Shown in pieces: positions 34,625 through 43,039 of a DNA stretch of 64,000 nucleotides (position 1 is its first letter; every line of letters begins with the position of its first letter). This DNA is from Anaerobacterium chartisolvens. GTDB lineage: Bacteria; Bacillota; Clostridia; Acetivibrionales; DSM-27016. A program made the translations under genes and the position numbers. The notes below the pieces were generated by a model. The model was not told the DNA's origin and made no database searches. It worked only from the letters and a program-made list of their open reading frames with translations. The stretch spans positions 1 to 64,000 of the forward strand of contig NZ_QPJT01000020.1 in NCBI RefSeq assembly GCF_003337415.1, in the 5' to 3' direction.

Positions 34625-34963
34625 TTATATTGCGTCCTTCCCTCTTGTCCCGGTTCTTATTCTTACAGCATCCTCCACGTTGTAAACAAATATTTTGCCG
34701 TCTCCGACCTGCCCTGTCCTCACTGCTTCGGTTATTTTCTGAATCAGCCCCTCGACAGCCTCGTCGGGAACAACTGCTTCAATTTTAATTTTAGGGAGCA
34801 AATTTATACTGTACTCGGTACCTCTGTATATTTCCTTCCTCCCCTTCTGCATTCCACAGCCTGAAACCATTGTAACAGTCATGCCATAGGTGCCTGCTTC
34901 ATTCATTACCTCTTTAACGTCCTCAATTTTCTCCGGCCTAGTAATGATCTCCAATTTTTTCAT
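34625..34963 (-). CDS. glnK: PII signal protein GlnK/GlnB
   Basis: The protein has 112 residues from ATG 34963 (GGAG seven bases upstream; a TTG at 34969 is not needed). The PII T-loop GRKEIYRGTEYSINLLPK includes the tyrosine of the modified group, and the C-terminal signature is TGQVGDGKIFVYNVEDAVRIRTG. It senses 2-oxoglutarate and ATP/ADP and gates AmtB, the next gene. Confidence 0.95.
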   Translation of the reverse strand: MKKLEIITRPEKIEDVKEVMNEAGTYGMTVTMVSGCGMQKGRKEIYRGTEYSINLLPKIKIEAVVPDEAVEGLIQKITEAVRTGQVGDGKIFVYNVEDAVRIRTGTRGKDAI

Positions 34964-35009
34964 AGACAAACTCCTTTCCTGACATATTTTTCATTATAAA
35001 AAATAAAAA

Positions 35010-35048
35010 GACCCCAAAACTATACTTCTATTGTATAGTAATGGCGTC
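35010..35048 (-). terminator. Intrinsic terminator in the glnK leader
   Basis: On the minus strand an imperfect stem runs from GACGCCATTACTATAC to GTATAGTTTTGGGGTC, with TTTTTATTTTTT after it. Start GACGCCA, end TGGNGTC and U-tail resemble the nifH leader terminator. Confidence 0.7.
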
Positions 35049-35056
35049 TATGCCCA

Positions 35057-35092
35057 GAAGGTATAAGATTCTTCACGGAATCCTCTTCCTTC
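35057..35092 (-). promoter_or_regulatory. Upstream leader hairpin of glnK
   Basis: GAAGG ... CCTTC and AGGATTC ... GAATCTT form a two-part stem with the six-base loop CGTGAA, directly before the leader terminator. It may be the sensing hairpin. The nifH leader has a related TTCCTTGAATGAA segment near 33108-33123. Confidence 0.45.
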
Positions 35093-35120
35093 AAAAAACT
35101 AAATTAAAATTTATGAACCG

Positions 35121-35149
35121 ATTATATCATCTCTCCTGCATTATTGCAA
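35121..35149 (-). promoter_or_regulatory. Promoter of glnK-amtB
   Basis: TTGCAA (35149-35144), 17 bases, TATAAT (35126-35121). The leader from about 35114 to 34964 contains both hairpins listed above. The rest of the 34964-35252 gap is AT-rich. Confidence 0.7.
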
Positions 35150-35252
35150 TACTTTTTATAAATTTCTTTTAATATTTATTTTTTTATGCAATTTACACAT
35201 TTTCAACTTGCATTTTGTATTATTTTTCAAAAGCATCCCTAAGCATCTGTTT

Positions 35253-35825
35253 TTATCCCCTGGTAAGAATCAGTGCTTCTGCAATATTCTTCATGGGAAT
35301 CCTGTTATCGCGGCTTTTCTTTCTTATTACTTCATAGGCTTCCGCTTCTGAAAGCCCTTCCTTCTCTACCAATATCCATTTTGCCTTTTCGACAGCCTTT
35401 CTGCTCTCAAGAGTCTCATTCAGCTTTTTTACCTTCTCCTCATACTGGATAATCCTTGAATAATTTATCATCGCTGCATCAGTTATCTGCACTATTGCCT
35501 CTTCAAAAACCGGCTTGCTTATATAAGTCATCACTCTGGATTTTTGTATAAATTCAAATATATCGTCACTTCTTGTATCCAGAATTAAACCACACGCACA
35601 CAGTAGGTCTTCATCAATAGTTTCAAGTGTCTGCTTTAAATCCTTAAAGCCTTTCCCCACATCAATAACAACAAGCTCCGGGGTCGAATTTCTTATATGC
35701 CTCAATATATTGAAATAATCCTTGGAATATCCTATAAATATATGTCCGCTGGAGACAAGGGCATTTTTTACACATGCCAGAGTTTTTTTATCCTCTCCTG
35801 AAATAATGAATTTGCCGTATACCAT
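35253..35825 (-). CDS. ANTAR-domain antitermination response regulator
   Basis: The protein has 190 residues from ATG 35825 (GAGGTG upstream; a GTG at 35834 is inside that site). It has an N-terminal receiver-like domain (IISGEDKKTLACVKNALVSSGH, DVGKG region), a coiled coil, and a C-terminal ANTAR RNA-binding domain (about 140-190: VEKAKWILVEKEGLSEAEAYEVIRK). ANTAR proteins bind paired hexaloop hairpins and prevent terminator formation. It lies directly upstream of glnK-amtB-nif. Its own leader holds such hairpins. The likely role is nitrogen-dependent antitermination of itself and perhaps neighbours. Confidence 0.9.
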   Translation of the reverse strand: MVYGKFIISGEDKKTLACVKNALVSSGHIFIGYSKDYFNILRHIRNSTPELVVIDVGKGFKDLKQTLETIDEDLLCACGLILDTRSDDIFEFIQKSRVMTYISKPVFEEAIVQITDAAMINYSRIIQYEEKVKKLNETLESRKAVEKAKWILVEKEGLSEAEAYEVIRKKSRDNRIPMKNIAEALILTRG

Positions 35826-35850
35826 ATCTCCCACCTCTGATCCGATTAGT

Positions 35851-35943
35851 TTAAAGGCGGAGTAAGCATGTTATGCCGATATGCGGCCTAACCCCTGCAA
35901 ACTCATTTTTTATGCTGCGGCCTGAAGCTATACCGTAGTTCAT
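35851..35943 (-). CDS. Small ORF (30 aa) ahead of the ANTAR gene
   Basis: ATG 35943 follows GGAAGG by seven bases, a good ribosome binding site. It encodes 30 residues starting MNYGIASGRSIKNEF and ending in LLRL. It ends about 25 bases before the ANTAR start, downstream of the leader terminator. It may be a leader peptide or a small protein. No homology can be stated. Confidence 0.4.
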   Translation of the reverse strand: MNYGIASGRSIKNEFAGVRPHIGITCLLRL

Positions 35944-36012
35944 ATAAACACCTTCCTTTAACATGACTAAAAAATTTTGATATTTACATAAAATTATCGT
36001 ACAAACAAAAAA

Positions 36013-36061
36013 GCCTCCCCACTTAGACTGTTAAGTATGTTTATAGGGAAGCATCTGTGCT
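36013..36061 (-). promoter_or_regulatory. ANTAR-target dual hairpin and terminator
   Basis: On the minus strand, hairpin P1 is AGC-ACAGAT-GCT (36061-36050) and P2 is ACTTA-ACAGTC-TAAGT (36036-36021). Both loops are hexanucleotides with A at 1 and G at 4, the known ANTAR-binding rule. The terminator GCTTCCC (36052-36046) with GGGAGGC (36019-36013), followed by TTTTTTG, shares bases with the 3-prime arm of P1. P1 and terminator are therefore mutually exclusive. Confidence 0.7.
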
Positions 36062-36089
36062 ACTTTAGCTACAACAATGTAATTGATAA

Positions 36090-36118
36090 AAAATATTAAA
36101 TTTAAGTAAAAATGCCAA
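36090..36118 (-). promoter_or_regulatory. Probable promoter of the ANTAR leader
   Basis: TTGGCA (36118-36113), 17 bases, TATTTT (36095-36090), placing the start near 36083, just before hairpin P1. The remaining gap to lysC (36120-36408) is AT-rich with no gene seen. Confidence 0.45.
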
Positions 36119-36408
36119 TATATAAAGCAAGTGCTCTTTACTATTATTTATATAATAGCATAGGCATATTATTTCTGCAAGTAATTTTTTTTATTCTTTC
36201 ATATATCTTACGTACAATCTGTAGCCCCCGCACTCTGCGGGCTTAATATAGAACTCTGTTAAGAGCACGTAAAATATACTATACAACCAATCTTAATAAA
36301 AAGAATGCATTTAGTTTTATAATTTATCATCCACATAATATCAATAAGGCAAATAAAATTATTGCAGCATTTTTTATTTCATCCTTCAAAGAATACGTAT
36401 GTTATTTA

Positions 36409-37755
36409 CTAAAAAAACTCATTATAGAGTGCCTTTACAGCCTCGTTTACTTTTTCCTCCTTTACCCCGAACATCATGCTTACCTCGGAAGAGCCTTGAT
36501 TTATCATTTCAAGATTCACTCCGGCCCGCGCCAGTGCGGCACCTGCTCTGGCTGCTATACCGATTGTGTTTTTCATTCCCTCTCCAACCATCATAACCAT
36601 CGCAAGCTTCCTTACCACAAATATATCGTCTACCTTTAGCTCCGACTTAATACGGTTTATCACTCTCTCTTCAGTCTCGCCGCCTAACTGCCTCTCCCGG
36701 ATAACCACCGAAACATTGTCTATGCCTGACGGTATATGCTCATAAGCAATGCCCTCATCCTCAAGAATCTGAAGCATCTTGCGTCCAAAGCCTATTTCTC
36801 TGTTCATCATATATTTGCTTAAGTATATGCTGCAAAAGCCTTTATCTCCTGCAATACCTACGACAGGCCCGTTTTTGTTTTCCCTTTCGGAAACAATCAT
36901 CGTTCCCGGTGCAGAAGGATTATTTGTATTCTTTATGCATACCGGAATGCCCTTGTGGTATACAGGCTCAAGCGTCTCCTCATGCAGCACCGAAAAGCCC
37001 GCGTACGACAGCTCTCTCATTTCTCTGTATGTAAGTATCGAAATTGGCTTGGGGCTTGGAATTATATTGGGATTGGCCGAAAATACAGAATCGACATCGG
37101 TAAAATTTTCATACATTTCCGCATCAACAGCCGCGGCAAGGATTGAGCCTGTTATGTCCGAGCCTCCTCTGGGGAAGGTAACAACCTCACCCGTTGCCGA
37201 ATACCCAAAAAATCCCGGAAAAATCATTATTCCATCCATATTAAGGCTGGCTTTAAGGTTATTGTATGACTGAGGAAGCACGCGCGCATTGCCAAATTCA
37301 TCACTTAAAAAAAGCCCCGCATCCCCAGGATTTACATAGTGAGCCTTAACCCCCATGCTTCGTAGGCATTCTGCCGCCAATTTAGCACAGTTGTCCTCTC
37401 CCGCCGCCTTAAGTAGATCCATAAATTTGGCTCTGTCAGTCTTATCCGACGATACCCTCTTGCGCAAATCCGCTTCAATAACCTGTACAATGTCCCCCGA
37501 CAGATTAAAGTCCCGTGCAATTTCCGCATATCTCGACACAACCGCATTCAATTCGTCTTTTGCTTCCCCGTCACTTAAGCATTTCTCGGCGCACCTTATA
37601 AGAAGATCGGTAACCTTAATATCGTTATCATATCTCTTCCCTGGAGCCGAAACAACTACCAGCCTCCTTGCGGGATCGGATATAACTATTTCAAACGCCT
37701 TTTTTATTTGCTCGGCACTTGCCATGGAAGTGCCTCCGAACTTAGCAATTTTCAT
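36409..37755 (-). CDS. lysC: Aspartate kinase
   Basis: The first step of the aspartate-family amino-acid pathway. About 448 residues from ATG 37755 (MKIAKFGGTSMAS); an ATG three codons earlier abuts the GGGGG ribosome binding site. It has the kinase motif KFGGTS, GRGGSD-like FPRGGSDITGS, and two C-terminal ACT domains (MMVGEGMKNTIGIAARAG, NLEMINQGSSEVSMMFGV) that sense end products. It is downstream of hom by about 70 bp, probably one operon. Confidence 0.94.
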   Translation of the reverse strand: MKIAKFGGTSMASAEQIKKAFEIVISDPARRLVVVSAPGKRYDNDIKVTDLLIRCAEKCLSDGEAKDELNAVVSRYAEIARDFNLSGDIVQVIEADLRKRVSSDKTDRAKFMDLLKAAGEDNCAKLAAECLRSMGVKAHYVNPGDAGLFLSDEFGNARVLPQSYNNLKASLNMDGIMIFPGFFGYSATGEVVTFPRGGSDITGSILAAAVDAEMYENFTDVDSVFSANPNIIPSPKPISILTYREMRELSYAGFSVLHEETLEPVYHKGIPVCIKNTNNPSAPGTMIVSERENKNGPVVGIAGDKGFCSIYLSKYMMNREIGFGRKMLQILEDEGIAYEHIPSGIDNVSVVIRERQLGGETEERVINRIKSELKVDDIFVVRKLAMVMMVGEGMKNTIGIAARAGAALARAGVNLEMINQGSSEVSMMFGVKEEKVNEAVKALYNEFF

Positions 37756-37824
37756 TCCATTCATCCCCCAATCACTTCGTCATTATAAATTGACCGCCCT
37801 CCGCTCAATTATGAGCGTTGCAAG

Positions 37825-39078
37825 CTACTGCCCGTCATCTAACAGCCTTATGATGCTCAAGGTTTTTTCAATGCCTTCGGAAGCCTCCGCCTCTTTAAGC
37901 AGCTTTTCCAGTTGCCTTTCGGTATATACTCCCGTTACAAAACCAATTTCATTTTCAAAAGGAACAGCCGGCCTTACCCAGGCTACCCTCTTAAAGATAT
38001 CTTCAACAGCCGACTCCGCTTCATGTGAACCCCCTGTCTTAAGTCTTATAAAATACCTGCATTCAAAATCCCTATGGTCAATCATATTATCACCCGGGCC
38101 AACAGTCCACGTATGGCTCCGGCAGACTCCCCTGTGCTTTACAATATCAATTACATCCGCTGCTACCGCGCTCGCCGTCGGAAGCTTTCCCGCTCCCCTG
38201 CCATAAAACATAGTCTCTCCTACCGCATTTCCTTTTACAACAATTGCATTGAATACGTCGTCTACATTTGAAATGGGGTTTTTCTTGCTGACTATGGCAG
38301 GGCTCACACGGGCAAATATTTTGTCTCCTGTCTTAACGCTTAAGCCTATAAGCTTTACAGTGGAGTCCATAGCCTCGGCATACTGCATGTCGGCAAGGCT
38401 TATCGAGGATATGCCCTCAGTGTGTATCTGTCTGTAATCTATAAACTCATTATATGCTATGGAGGAAAGGATAGCTATTTTTCTGCATGCGTCATGGCCC
38501 TCTATATCGGCGGTAGGATCTGCCTCTGCATACCCCTTTTGCTGCGCTTCCTTCAAAGCCTCGCTAAAGTCCTTTCCCTCTCTTTTCATCTGCGTAAGGA
38601 TATAATTGGTCGTTCCATTTAAAATACCCGTAATGGCATTGATTTCATTTGCCGCAAGGCATCCGCTCAAGGGTCGTATAATGGGTATTCCCCCCCCGAC
38701 GCTTGCCTCAAACAAATAGCTTACACCGTTTTGCGCGGCAAGCTCAAGCAGCTCGGGCCCATAAGCAGCTACAATCTCCTTGTTGGAGGTCACCACATGC
38801 TTTCCCATCTTCAACGCCCTTTTTGTAAATTCATAGGCAATGCGGGAGCCTCCTATTGTCTCCACAATAATGCTTATTTCACTGTCCTCAAATACCTCGT
38901 CGGCATTCTTTGTCAGCAGGTCTTTGTCCGGGCTTTCAGGGAAATCACGTATATCCAGTATTTTTTTAACCTCTATTTTCTCTCCCGCTCTGACCGCTAT
39001 GCCCGGACAGTTTTTCCTGATAACCTCCAAAACACCTGAGCCCACTGTACCATAGCCTAAAATCGCTATATAAACCAT
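37825..39078 (-). CDS. hom: Homoserine dehydrogenase
   Basis: Reduces aspartate semialdehyde to homoserine. The protein has 417 residues from ATG 39078 (MVYIAILGYGTVGSGVLEVI), 19 bp after the previous gene. NAD-binding GYGTVG, catalytic region YAEADPTADIEGHDACRK, and a C-terminal ACT domain after about residue 340 (KTGGSHEAESAVEDIFKR). Operon with the ACT protein and lysC. Confidence 0.95.
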   Translation of the reverse strand: MVYIAILGYGTVGSGVLEVIRKNCPGIAVRAGEKIEVKKILDIRDFPESPDKDLLTKNADEVFEDSEISIIVETIGGSRIAYEFTKRALKMGKHVVTSNKEIVAAYGPELLELAAQNGVSYLFEASVGGGIPIIRPLSGCLAANEINAITGILNGTTNYILTQMKREGKDFSEALKEAQQKGYAEADPTADIEGHDACRKIAILSSIAYNEFIDYRQIHTEGISSISLADMQYAEAMDSTVKLIGLSVKTGDKIFARVSPAIVSKKNPISNVDDVFNAIVVKGNAVGETMFYGRGAGKLPTASAVAADVIDIVKHRGVCRSHTWTVGPGDNMIDHRDFECRYFIRLKTGGSHEAESAVEDIFKRVAWVRPAVPFENEIGFVTGVYTERQLEKLLKEAEASEGIEKTLSIIRLLDDGQ

Positions 39079-39097
39079 ATTTTTTTCTAAGCCTCCT

Positions 39098-39541
39098 CTA
39101 TTCTCTTGCAAGTATCCCATACCTTCTGACCCCTTCTATACTCCCTACGTCACTCATCAATTCATCTATATCCCCCGTCATTTCCTCTGTCTCTATAGAT
39201 ATAGTAACGTCAGCCAGGCCATTTATAGGGATGTTCTGATTAATAGTTAATATATTGGCCTTCACCTTTGCGATGCTGTTAATTATGCTGGATAATATAC
39301 CTGCAAAGTCTTCTACTACAAAAAATAGCGTAATAACCCTCCCCCTTGAGGTTTCATAAAAAGGAAAAATAAAATCCTTATACTTATAGTAGGCGCTGCG
39401 GCTGAGTCCAATTTCCTTCACGGCTTCATTGACCGTCTTTACACTCCCTCTGCTGAGTATTTTCTTAACCTCTATTACTTTTGTAAATACCTCTGGCAAT
39501 ACCAGTGCATCGACAAGATAATATGTTGAGTTGTCTCTCAT
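39098..39541 (-). CDS. ACT domain-containing protein (PheB/UPF0735 family)
   Basis: The protein has 147 residues from ATG 39541, which has GGAGG about five bases upstream and gives the family length; the longer frame is not needed. An N-terminal helix-turn-helix-like segment (VNEAVKEIGLSRSAYYKYKDFI) is followed by an ACT domain (VITLFFVVEDFAGILSSIIN). It is usually found before hom and is thought to regulate aspartate-family or aromatic synthesis. Exact function unknown. Confidence 0.9.
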   Translation of the reverse strand: MRDNSTYYLVDALVLPEVFTKVIEVKKILSRGSVKTVNEAVKEIGLSRSAYYKYKDFIFPFYETSRGRVITLFFVVEDFAGILSSIINSIAKVKANILTINQNIPINGLADVTISIETEEMTGDIDELMSDVGSIEGVRRYGILARE

Positions 39542-39656
39542 ATCAGCCTCCATGTCCATACTCGGCGTACAATTGTTTTTCCCCCGTGATATATTAGCAT
39601 ATTTTAAATTGAATTTCAAGATATACCTGCAAATTATACGAAAAAAAGACAGGCTG

Positions 39657-39902
39657 TTACTTCATATTTATTGTCTTTACCTGCACTCCTTCAAGGGCTC
39701 CCAGCTCTTCTGCCAGAGCCAGAATTTTGTCGCTCCTGTCCAGTATATTGAGGGTTATAAGTCCATGCTGCTTCTCACCCGGATCGTGAGTTCCTACTCT
39801 TGTCATTATGCTGTCTCCGTATTTGGTTAGAATCTCCTGCACTCTAGGTGCGGACTGAGTCCTTTTATCCACCAGTACTCCCATTATGTTAAGACTTTTC
39901 AT
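39657..39902 (-). CDS. TM1266-family iron-only hydrogenase system putative regulator
   Basis: This 81-residue single-domain protein resembles the ligand-binding C-terminus of NikR (LNIMGVLVDKRTQSAPRVQEIL, GTHDPGEKQHGLITL). The TM1266 family is named for its link to [FeFe] hydrogenase maturation genes. None of those genes is in this window, so it stands alone. No DNA-binding domain. Confidence 0.85.
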   Translation of the reverse strand: MKSLNIMGVLVDKRTQSAPRVQEILTKYGDSIMTRVGTHDPGEKQHGLITLNILDRSDKILALAEELGALEGVQVKTINMK

Positions 39903-40070
39903 TGTGATATCTTCCTCCTTAAAAATTTATTTTGTAATATGCTTATAATACCTATATTTGAAGTATTTATGCGAACGGTATAATACCCGATCTCCGGCAA
40001 ATAATAATGTTTGGGAAACCGTCAATAAGTACGGTTAATATGCATATAAAACATAGAGAAGGAGAGCAAA

Positions 40071-41159
40071 ATGCAGAAAATACGTTTGGGCGTAATCGGC
40101 ACAGGTCTGGCATGGGAGAGACTCCACTATCCCGCAATTCTTGAACTCAAGGACAAGTACGAAATTGCGGCGCTTTCAAACCGTACACTTAAGGATGCTC
40201 AGGAATTTGCCAAAAAAATAGGCCTTTCACCTGAAAATATTTATCAGGATTATAAGGAAATGCTTAAAAGGGATGATATTGACGCAGTAGACATACTTGT
40301 GCCCATAGAAATGAATTACGGTGTTTCTTGGGATGTTGCCGCGGCAGGAATAGATTTTATCTGCGAGAAGCCTCTGGCAGCAAAGCTTGATGACGCAAAA
40401 AAATATGTTGAATTGTCTAAAAAGCATTCCCTTAAAATAATGATTGCCGAAAACTACAGGTATAACGAAGAAAACAATATAATTCGCAGTATTATAGGCT
40501 CGGGCAAAATAGGGGACGTAATTTATTTCATAAGAAACAATATTACCTGCTTCCCCTGTGAAATGTCCAAGGATACCTTTGCAGGCACGGAATGGCGGCA
40601 GCACCCCAAATTTGCAGGAGGGGCGTTTTTGGATGCCGCACTCCATGATATCGCAGCAATGCGCCATATTTTTGGGGATATAGAATGTGTACAGGCTTTC
40701 GGGAAGCCCCAGCAGGAGGATTTTAACCCTTATGTTTCAGTAAATTCTAACATACTTTTTAAAAACAGAATCACAGGGTATTTCAGCTACTTCCCCTCCG
40801 GCATGGAGCCTCAAAGACCACTAATAGGGTTCAGAATCTTTGGTACAAAGGGGGAAATATACCTTGAGGAAAAAAATTGCGGCACTATAAACGTAGCCTA
40901 TAACAACGGGCAGTCAGAGCAGGTGCCCTACACTCCCGAGCGAGGCTATTACAATGAGCTTATGAATTTTTACAATGCCTTTAACGGAAAGGAAGAAATA
41001 CTGGTAACCCCCGAGGTTGAATTCGGGGATGTAAAAGCGGTGTTCAGCATAATGGAGTCGGTTTCAAAGCAAAGGCTGGTATATATTGAAGAAAATCAAA
41101 GCCGTAAGGACAAGCACTATATTGAAGGATGCGCCGATGTAAATTCCTACCTGCAGTAG
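40071..41159 (+). CDS. Gfo/Idh/MocA-family NAD(P)-dependent oxidoreductase
   Basis: The 362-residue protein has a Rossmann fold (RLGVIGTGLAWERLHYP), the EKPLA motif (CEKPLAAKL, about 98-106) with the catalytic lysine, and a C-terminal alpha/beta substrate domain. Members oxidise sugars or inositols. The substrate cannot be read from the sequence. Start ATG follows AAGGAGAG. Monocistronic, with a hairpin after the stop. Confidence 0.88.
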   Translation: MQKIRLGVIGTGLAWERLHYPAILELKDKYEIAALSNRTLKDAQEFAKKIGLSPENIYQDYKEMLKRDDIDAVDILVPIEMNYGVSWDVAAAGIDFICEKPLAAKLDDAKKYVELSKKHSLKIMIAENYRYNEENNIIRSIIGSGKIGDVIYFIRNNITCFPCEMSKDTFAGTEWRQHPKFAGGAFLDAALHDIAAMRHIFGDIECVQAFGKPQQEDFNPYVSVNSNILFKNRITGYFSYFPSGMEPQRPLIGFRIFGTKGEIYLEEKNCGTINVAYNNGQSEQVPYTPERGYYNELMNFYNAFNGKEEILVTPEVEFGDVKAVFSIMESVSKQRLVYIEENQSRKDKHYIEGCADVNSYLQ

Positions 41160-41160
41160 C

Positions 41161-41186
41161 AGGGGCAGACACACAGGTCTGCCCCT
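41161..41186 (+). terminator. Hairpin after the oxidoreductase gene
   Basis: A perfect 10-bp GC-rich stem, AGGGGCAGAC with GTCTGCCCCT, six-base loop, no strong T-run. The remaining gap to 41488 is AT-rich with no gene seen. Confidence 0.6.
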
Positions 41187-41488
41187 GAATTAATATCCAT
41201 TTATTTCTTAAAATACATATTTATCAACGTATTTGTATTCTTTATTCATTCTAAAGTTCTTATTGAATGTATAATTTTTCTTTAAATTACAAAAATATTT
41301 TTCTTTTGTATCTTTAAATTCTAGTTATGTCGAGAAAATTATGGTAATATTGTGATAAAATAAAATAAACAGAAATTAGAAAATGACATTAAATACCATA
41401 CATGATAAAATGTATGTGGAGGAGTAGTACAAGCTTTTAGATAAATTATAGGGATTCAGATTTAAAATACAGGAAGAGGAATGATGTT

Positions 41489-42946
41489 ATGAAAAGCAAT
41501 TCAATAACGTGGAAAATTTTTAGATATAACATGGCTGCAATCATTATGCTTATAGCATTGATAACAATAGTATTCAATATAGCAGCACGCGTATACATAG
41601 AAAACGATGCGGCAAGGCAGCTAAATACCATAGCTTTAAGAGCCGAGTATACGGCACTACAAAAAGGATCTGATTTTTTCCCTGAGCAGGGTATGCTTTC
41701 ACCTCCTCCGGGTTCTTCCGACAGTGCCTCAAAAGGCAATGACGATTTTTTTAAGTTTTATTTTATGCTGGATCGATCGCTAAAGCAGACACTCTCTGTT
41801 TTAAATGCGGATTACCTGTTATTTGATTCCGACAAAAATTTAATAAATTCCTCTTCCGAAGGATACTTTGATATCCCGGAGATCCTATTGGCCAAAATCA
41901 TGCGCGAGCTTAACGATTCTTCCGTCTCAGATGACGGCAAACACCTGAAATTCGACCTCTTAGGCACAGAATATATAGCTGTCGCAAAGCCTGTATCCCA
42001 TAAAAACACCTTCGGGCTTGGATGGATAATAATATATTCAAGCCTTCAAAAGGTCAACCACCTGCAATATATGATAAATGCAATGTTATTGTCCATACTT
42101 ATTTTGTCATCACTGGCCGTTGCTATTTTTTCATTTATTTCCGCAAAAAAAATATCCGAGCCCTTTTTATATCTCAGCCGCCACATAGGCTCAATTGCCG
42201 AAAGGAACTTTGGCACTAAGATTAATGTGCCAATATACAGCGAGCTGGAGCAATTTATAAACAGCATAAATATAATGTCTGAAAAAATTGAGAAGTACGA
42301 CAACGTTCAGAAAACCTTCCTGCAAAATGTGTCCCATGAATTCAGAACCCCCCTTATGTCTATTCAAAGCTATGCGGAGGGAATAAAATACGATGTTGTG
42401 GAGGCCGGCACCGCAACAAATATTATAATAGATGAGTCAAAGCACCTGGCACATCTTGTAGATGATCTTATGTACCTATCACGGCTTGATACGCTTGAGG
42501 AGAATTACCACTTTACCAACTTGAATTTTAACGATTTAATAAACAACTGTATAGAGAGAATGAATGGAATAGCTATAAACAACAATATACAGATCCTCTG
42601 CGGTTGCAGCTCTGAAAAAGTAGAAATAATGGCGGATCACGAAAAGCTTTCGCGTGCAATTACAAATATAATAAGCAATTGCATAAGGTATGCCGGCAGT
42701 AAGGTGGAAATAGAGTTCAAAAGCACCGAGCACAGCAAATTAATTTTATTGATATGGGACGACGGCCATGGGTTTGCATCTGAAGATCTCCCAAATATTT
42801 TTGAAAGATTTTATAAGGGTAAAAAGGGGAATTTCGGACTGGGGCTGGCAATAGCAAAAAATGTTATTGAAAAGCATAAAGGAAAGGTTACCGCCCAGAA
42901 TTCCGAATCGGGGGCGTTATTTATAATAGAGCTGCCGCTGCTGTGA
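41489..42946 (+). CDS. Orphan HAMP-domain sensor histidine kinase
   Basis: The 485-residue protein has a first membrane helix (about 11-32), a ~150-residue extracellular sensor, a second helix (about 190-213), and HAMP. The H-box is QNVSHEFRTPLMSIQSYAEG (near 280); it is followed by an N-box (NIISNCIRYAG) and G-boxes (WDDGHGF, GLGLAIAK). It should autophosphorylate on the H-box histidine. No response regulator is encoded next to it, so its partner lies elsewhere. Confidence 0.93.
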   Translation: MKSNSITWKIFRYNMAAIIMLIALITIVFNIAARVYIENDAARQLNTIALRAEYTALQKGSDFFPEQGMLSPPPGSSDSASKGNDDFFKFYFMLDRSLKQTLSVLNADYLLFDSDKNLINSSSEGYFDIPEILLAKIMRELNDSSVSDDGKHLKFDLLGTEYIAVAKPVSHKNTFGLGWIIIYSSLQKVNHLQYMINAMLLSILILSSLAVAIFSFISAKKISEPFLYLSRHIGSIAERNFGTKINVPIYSELEQFINSINIMSEKIEKYDNVQKTFLQNVSHEFRTPLMSIQSYAEGIKYDVVEAGTATNIIIDESKHLAHLVDDLMYLSRLDTLEENYHFTNLNFNDLINNCIERMNGIAINNNIQILCGCSSEKVEIMADHEKLSRAITNIISNCIRYAGSKVEIEFKSTEHSKLILLIWDDGHGFASEDLPNIFERFYKGKKGNFGLGLAIAKNVIEKHKGKVTAQNSESGALFIIELPLL

Positions 42947-42987
42947 TCACTTGACGGAACCTTTTTCCGTCTTCGGCTTTCATTTTC

Positions 42988-43012
42988 AACTGTCCGATTT
43001 TTTCGGACAGTT
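42988..43012. terminator. Bidirectional terminator
   Basis: AACTGTCCGA-TTTTT-TCGGACAGTT, a 10-bp perfect stem between two convergent genes. A second small hairpin (GACGGA/TCCGTC) precedes it. Confidence 0.75.
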
Positions 43013-43039
43013 TACTGCCCTCTGAATTAAGTTTAGATT

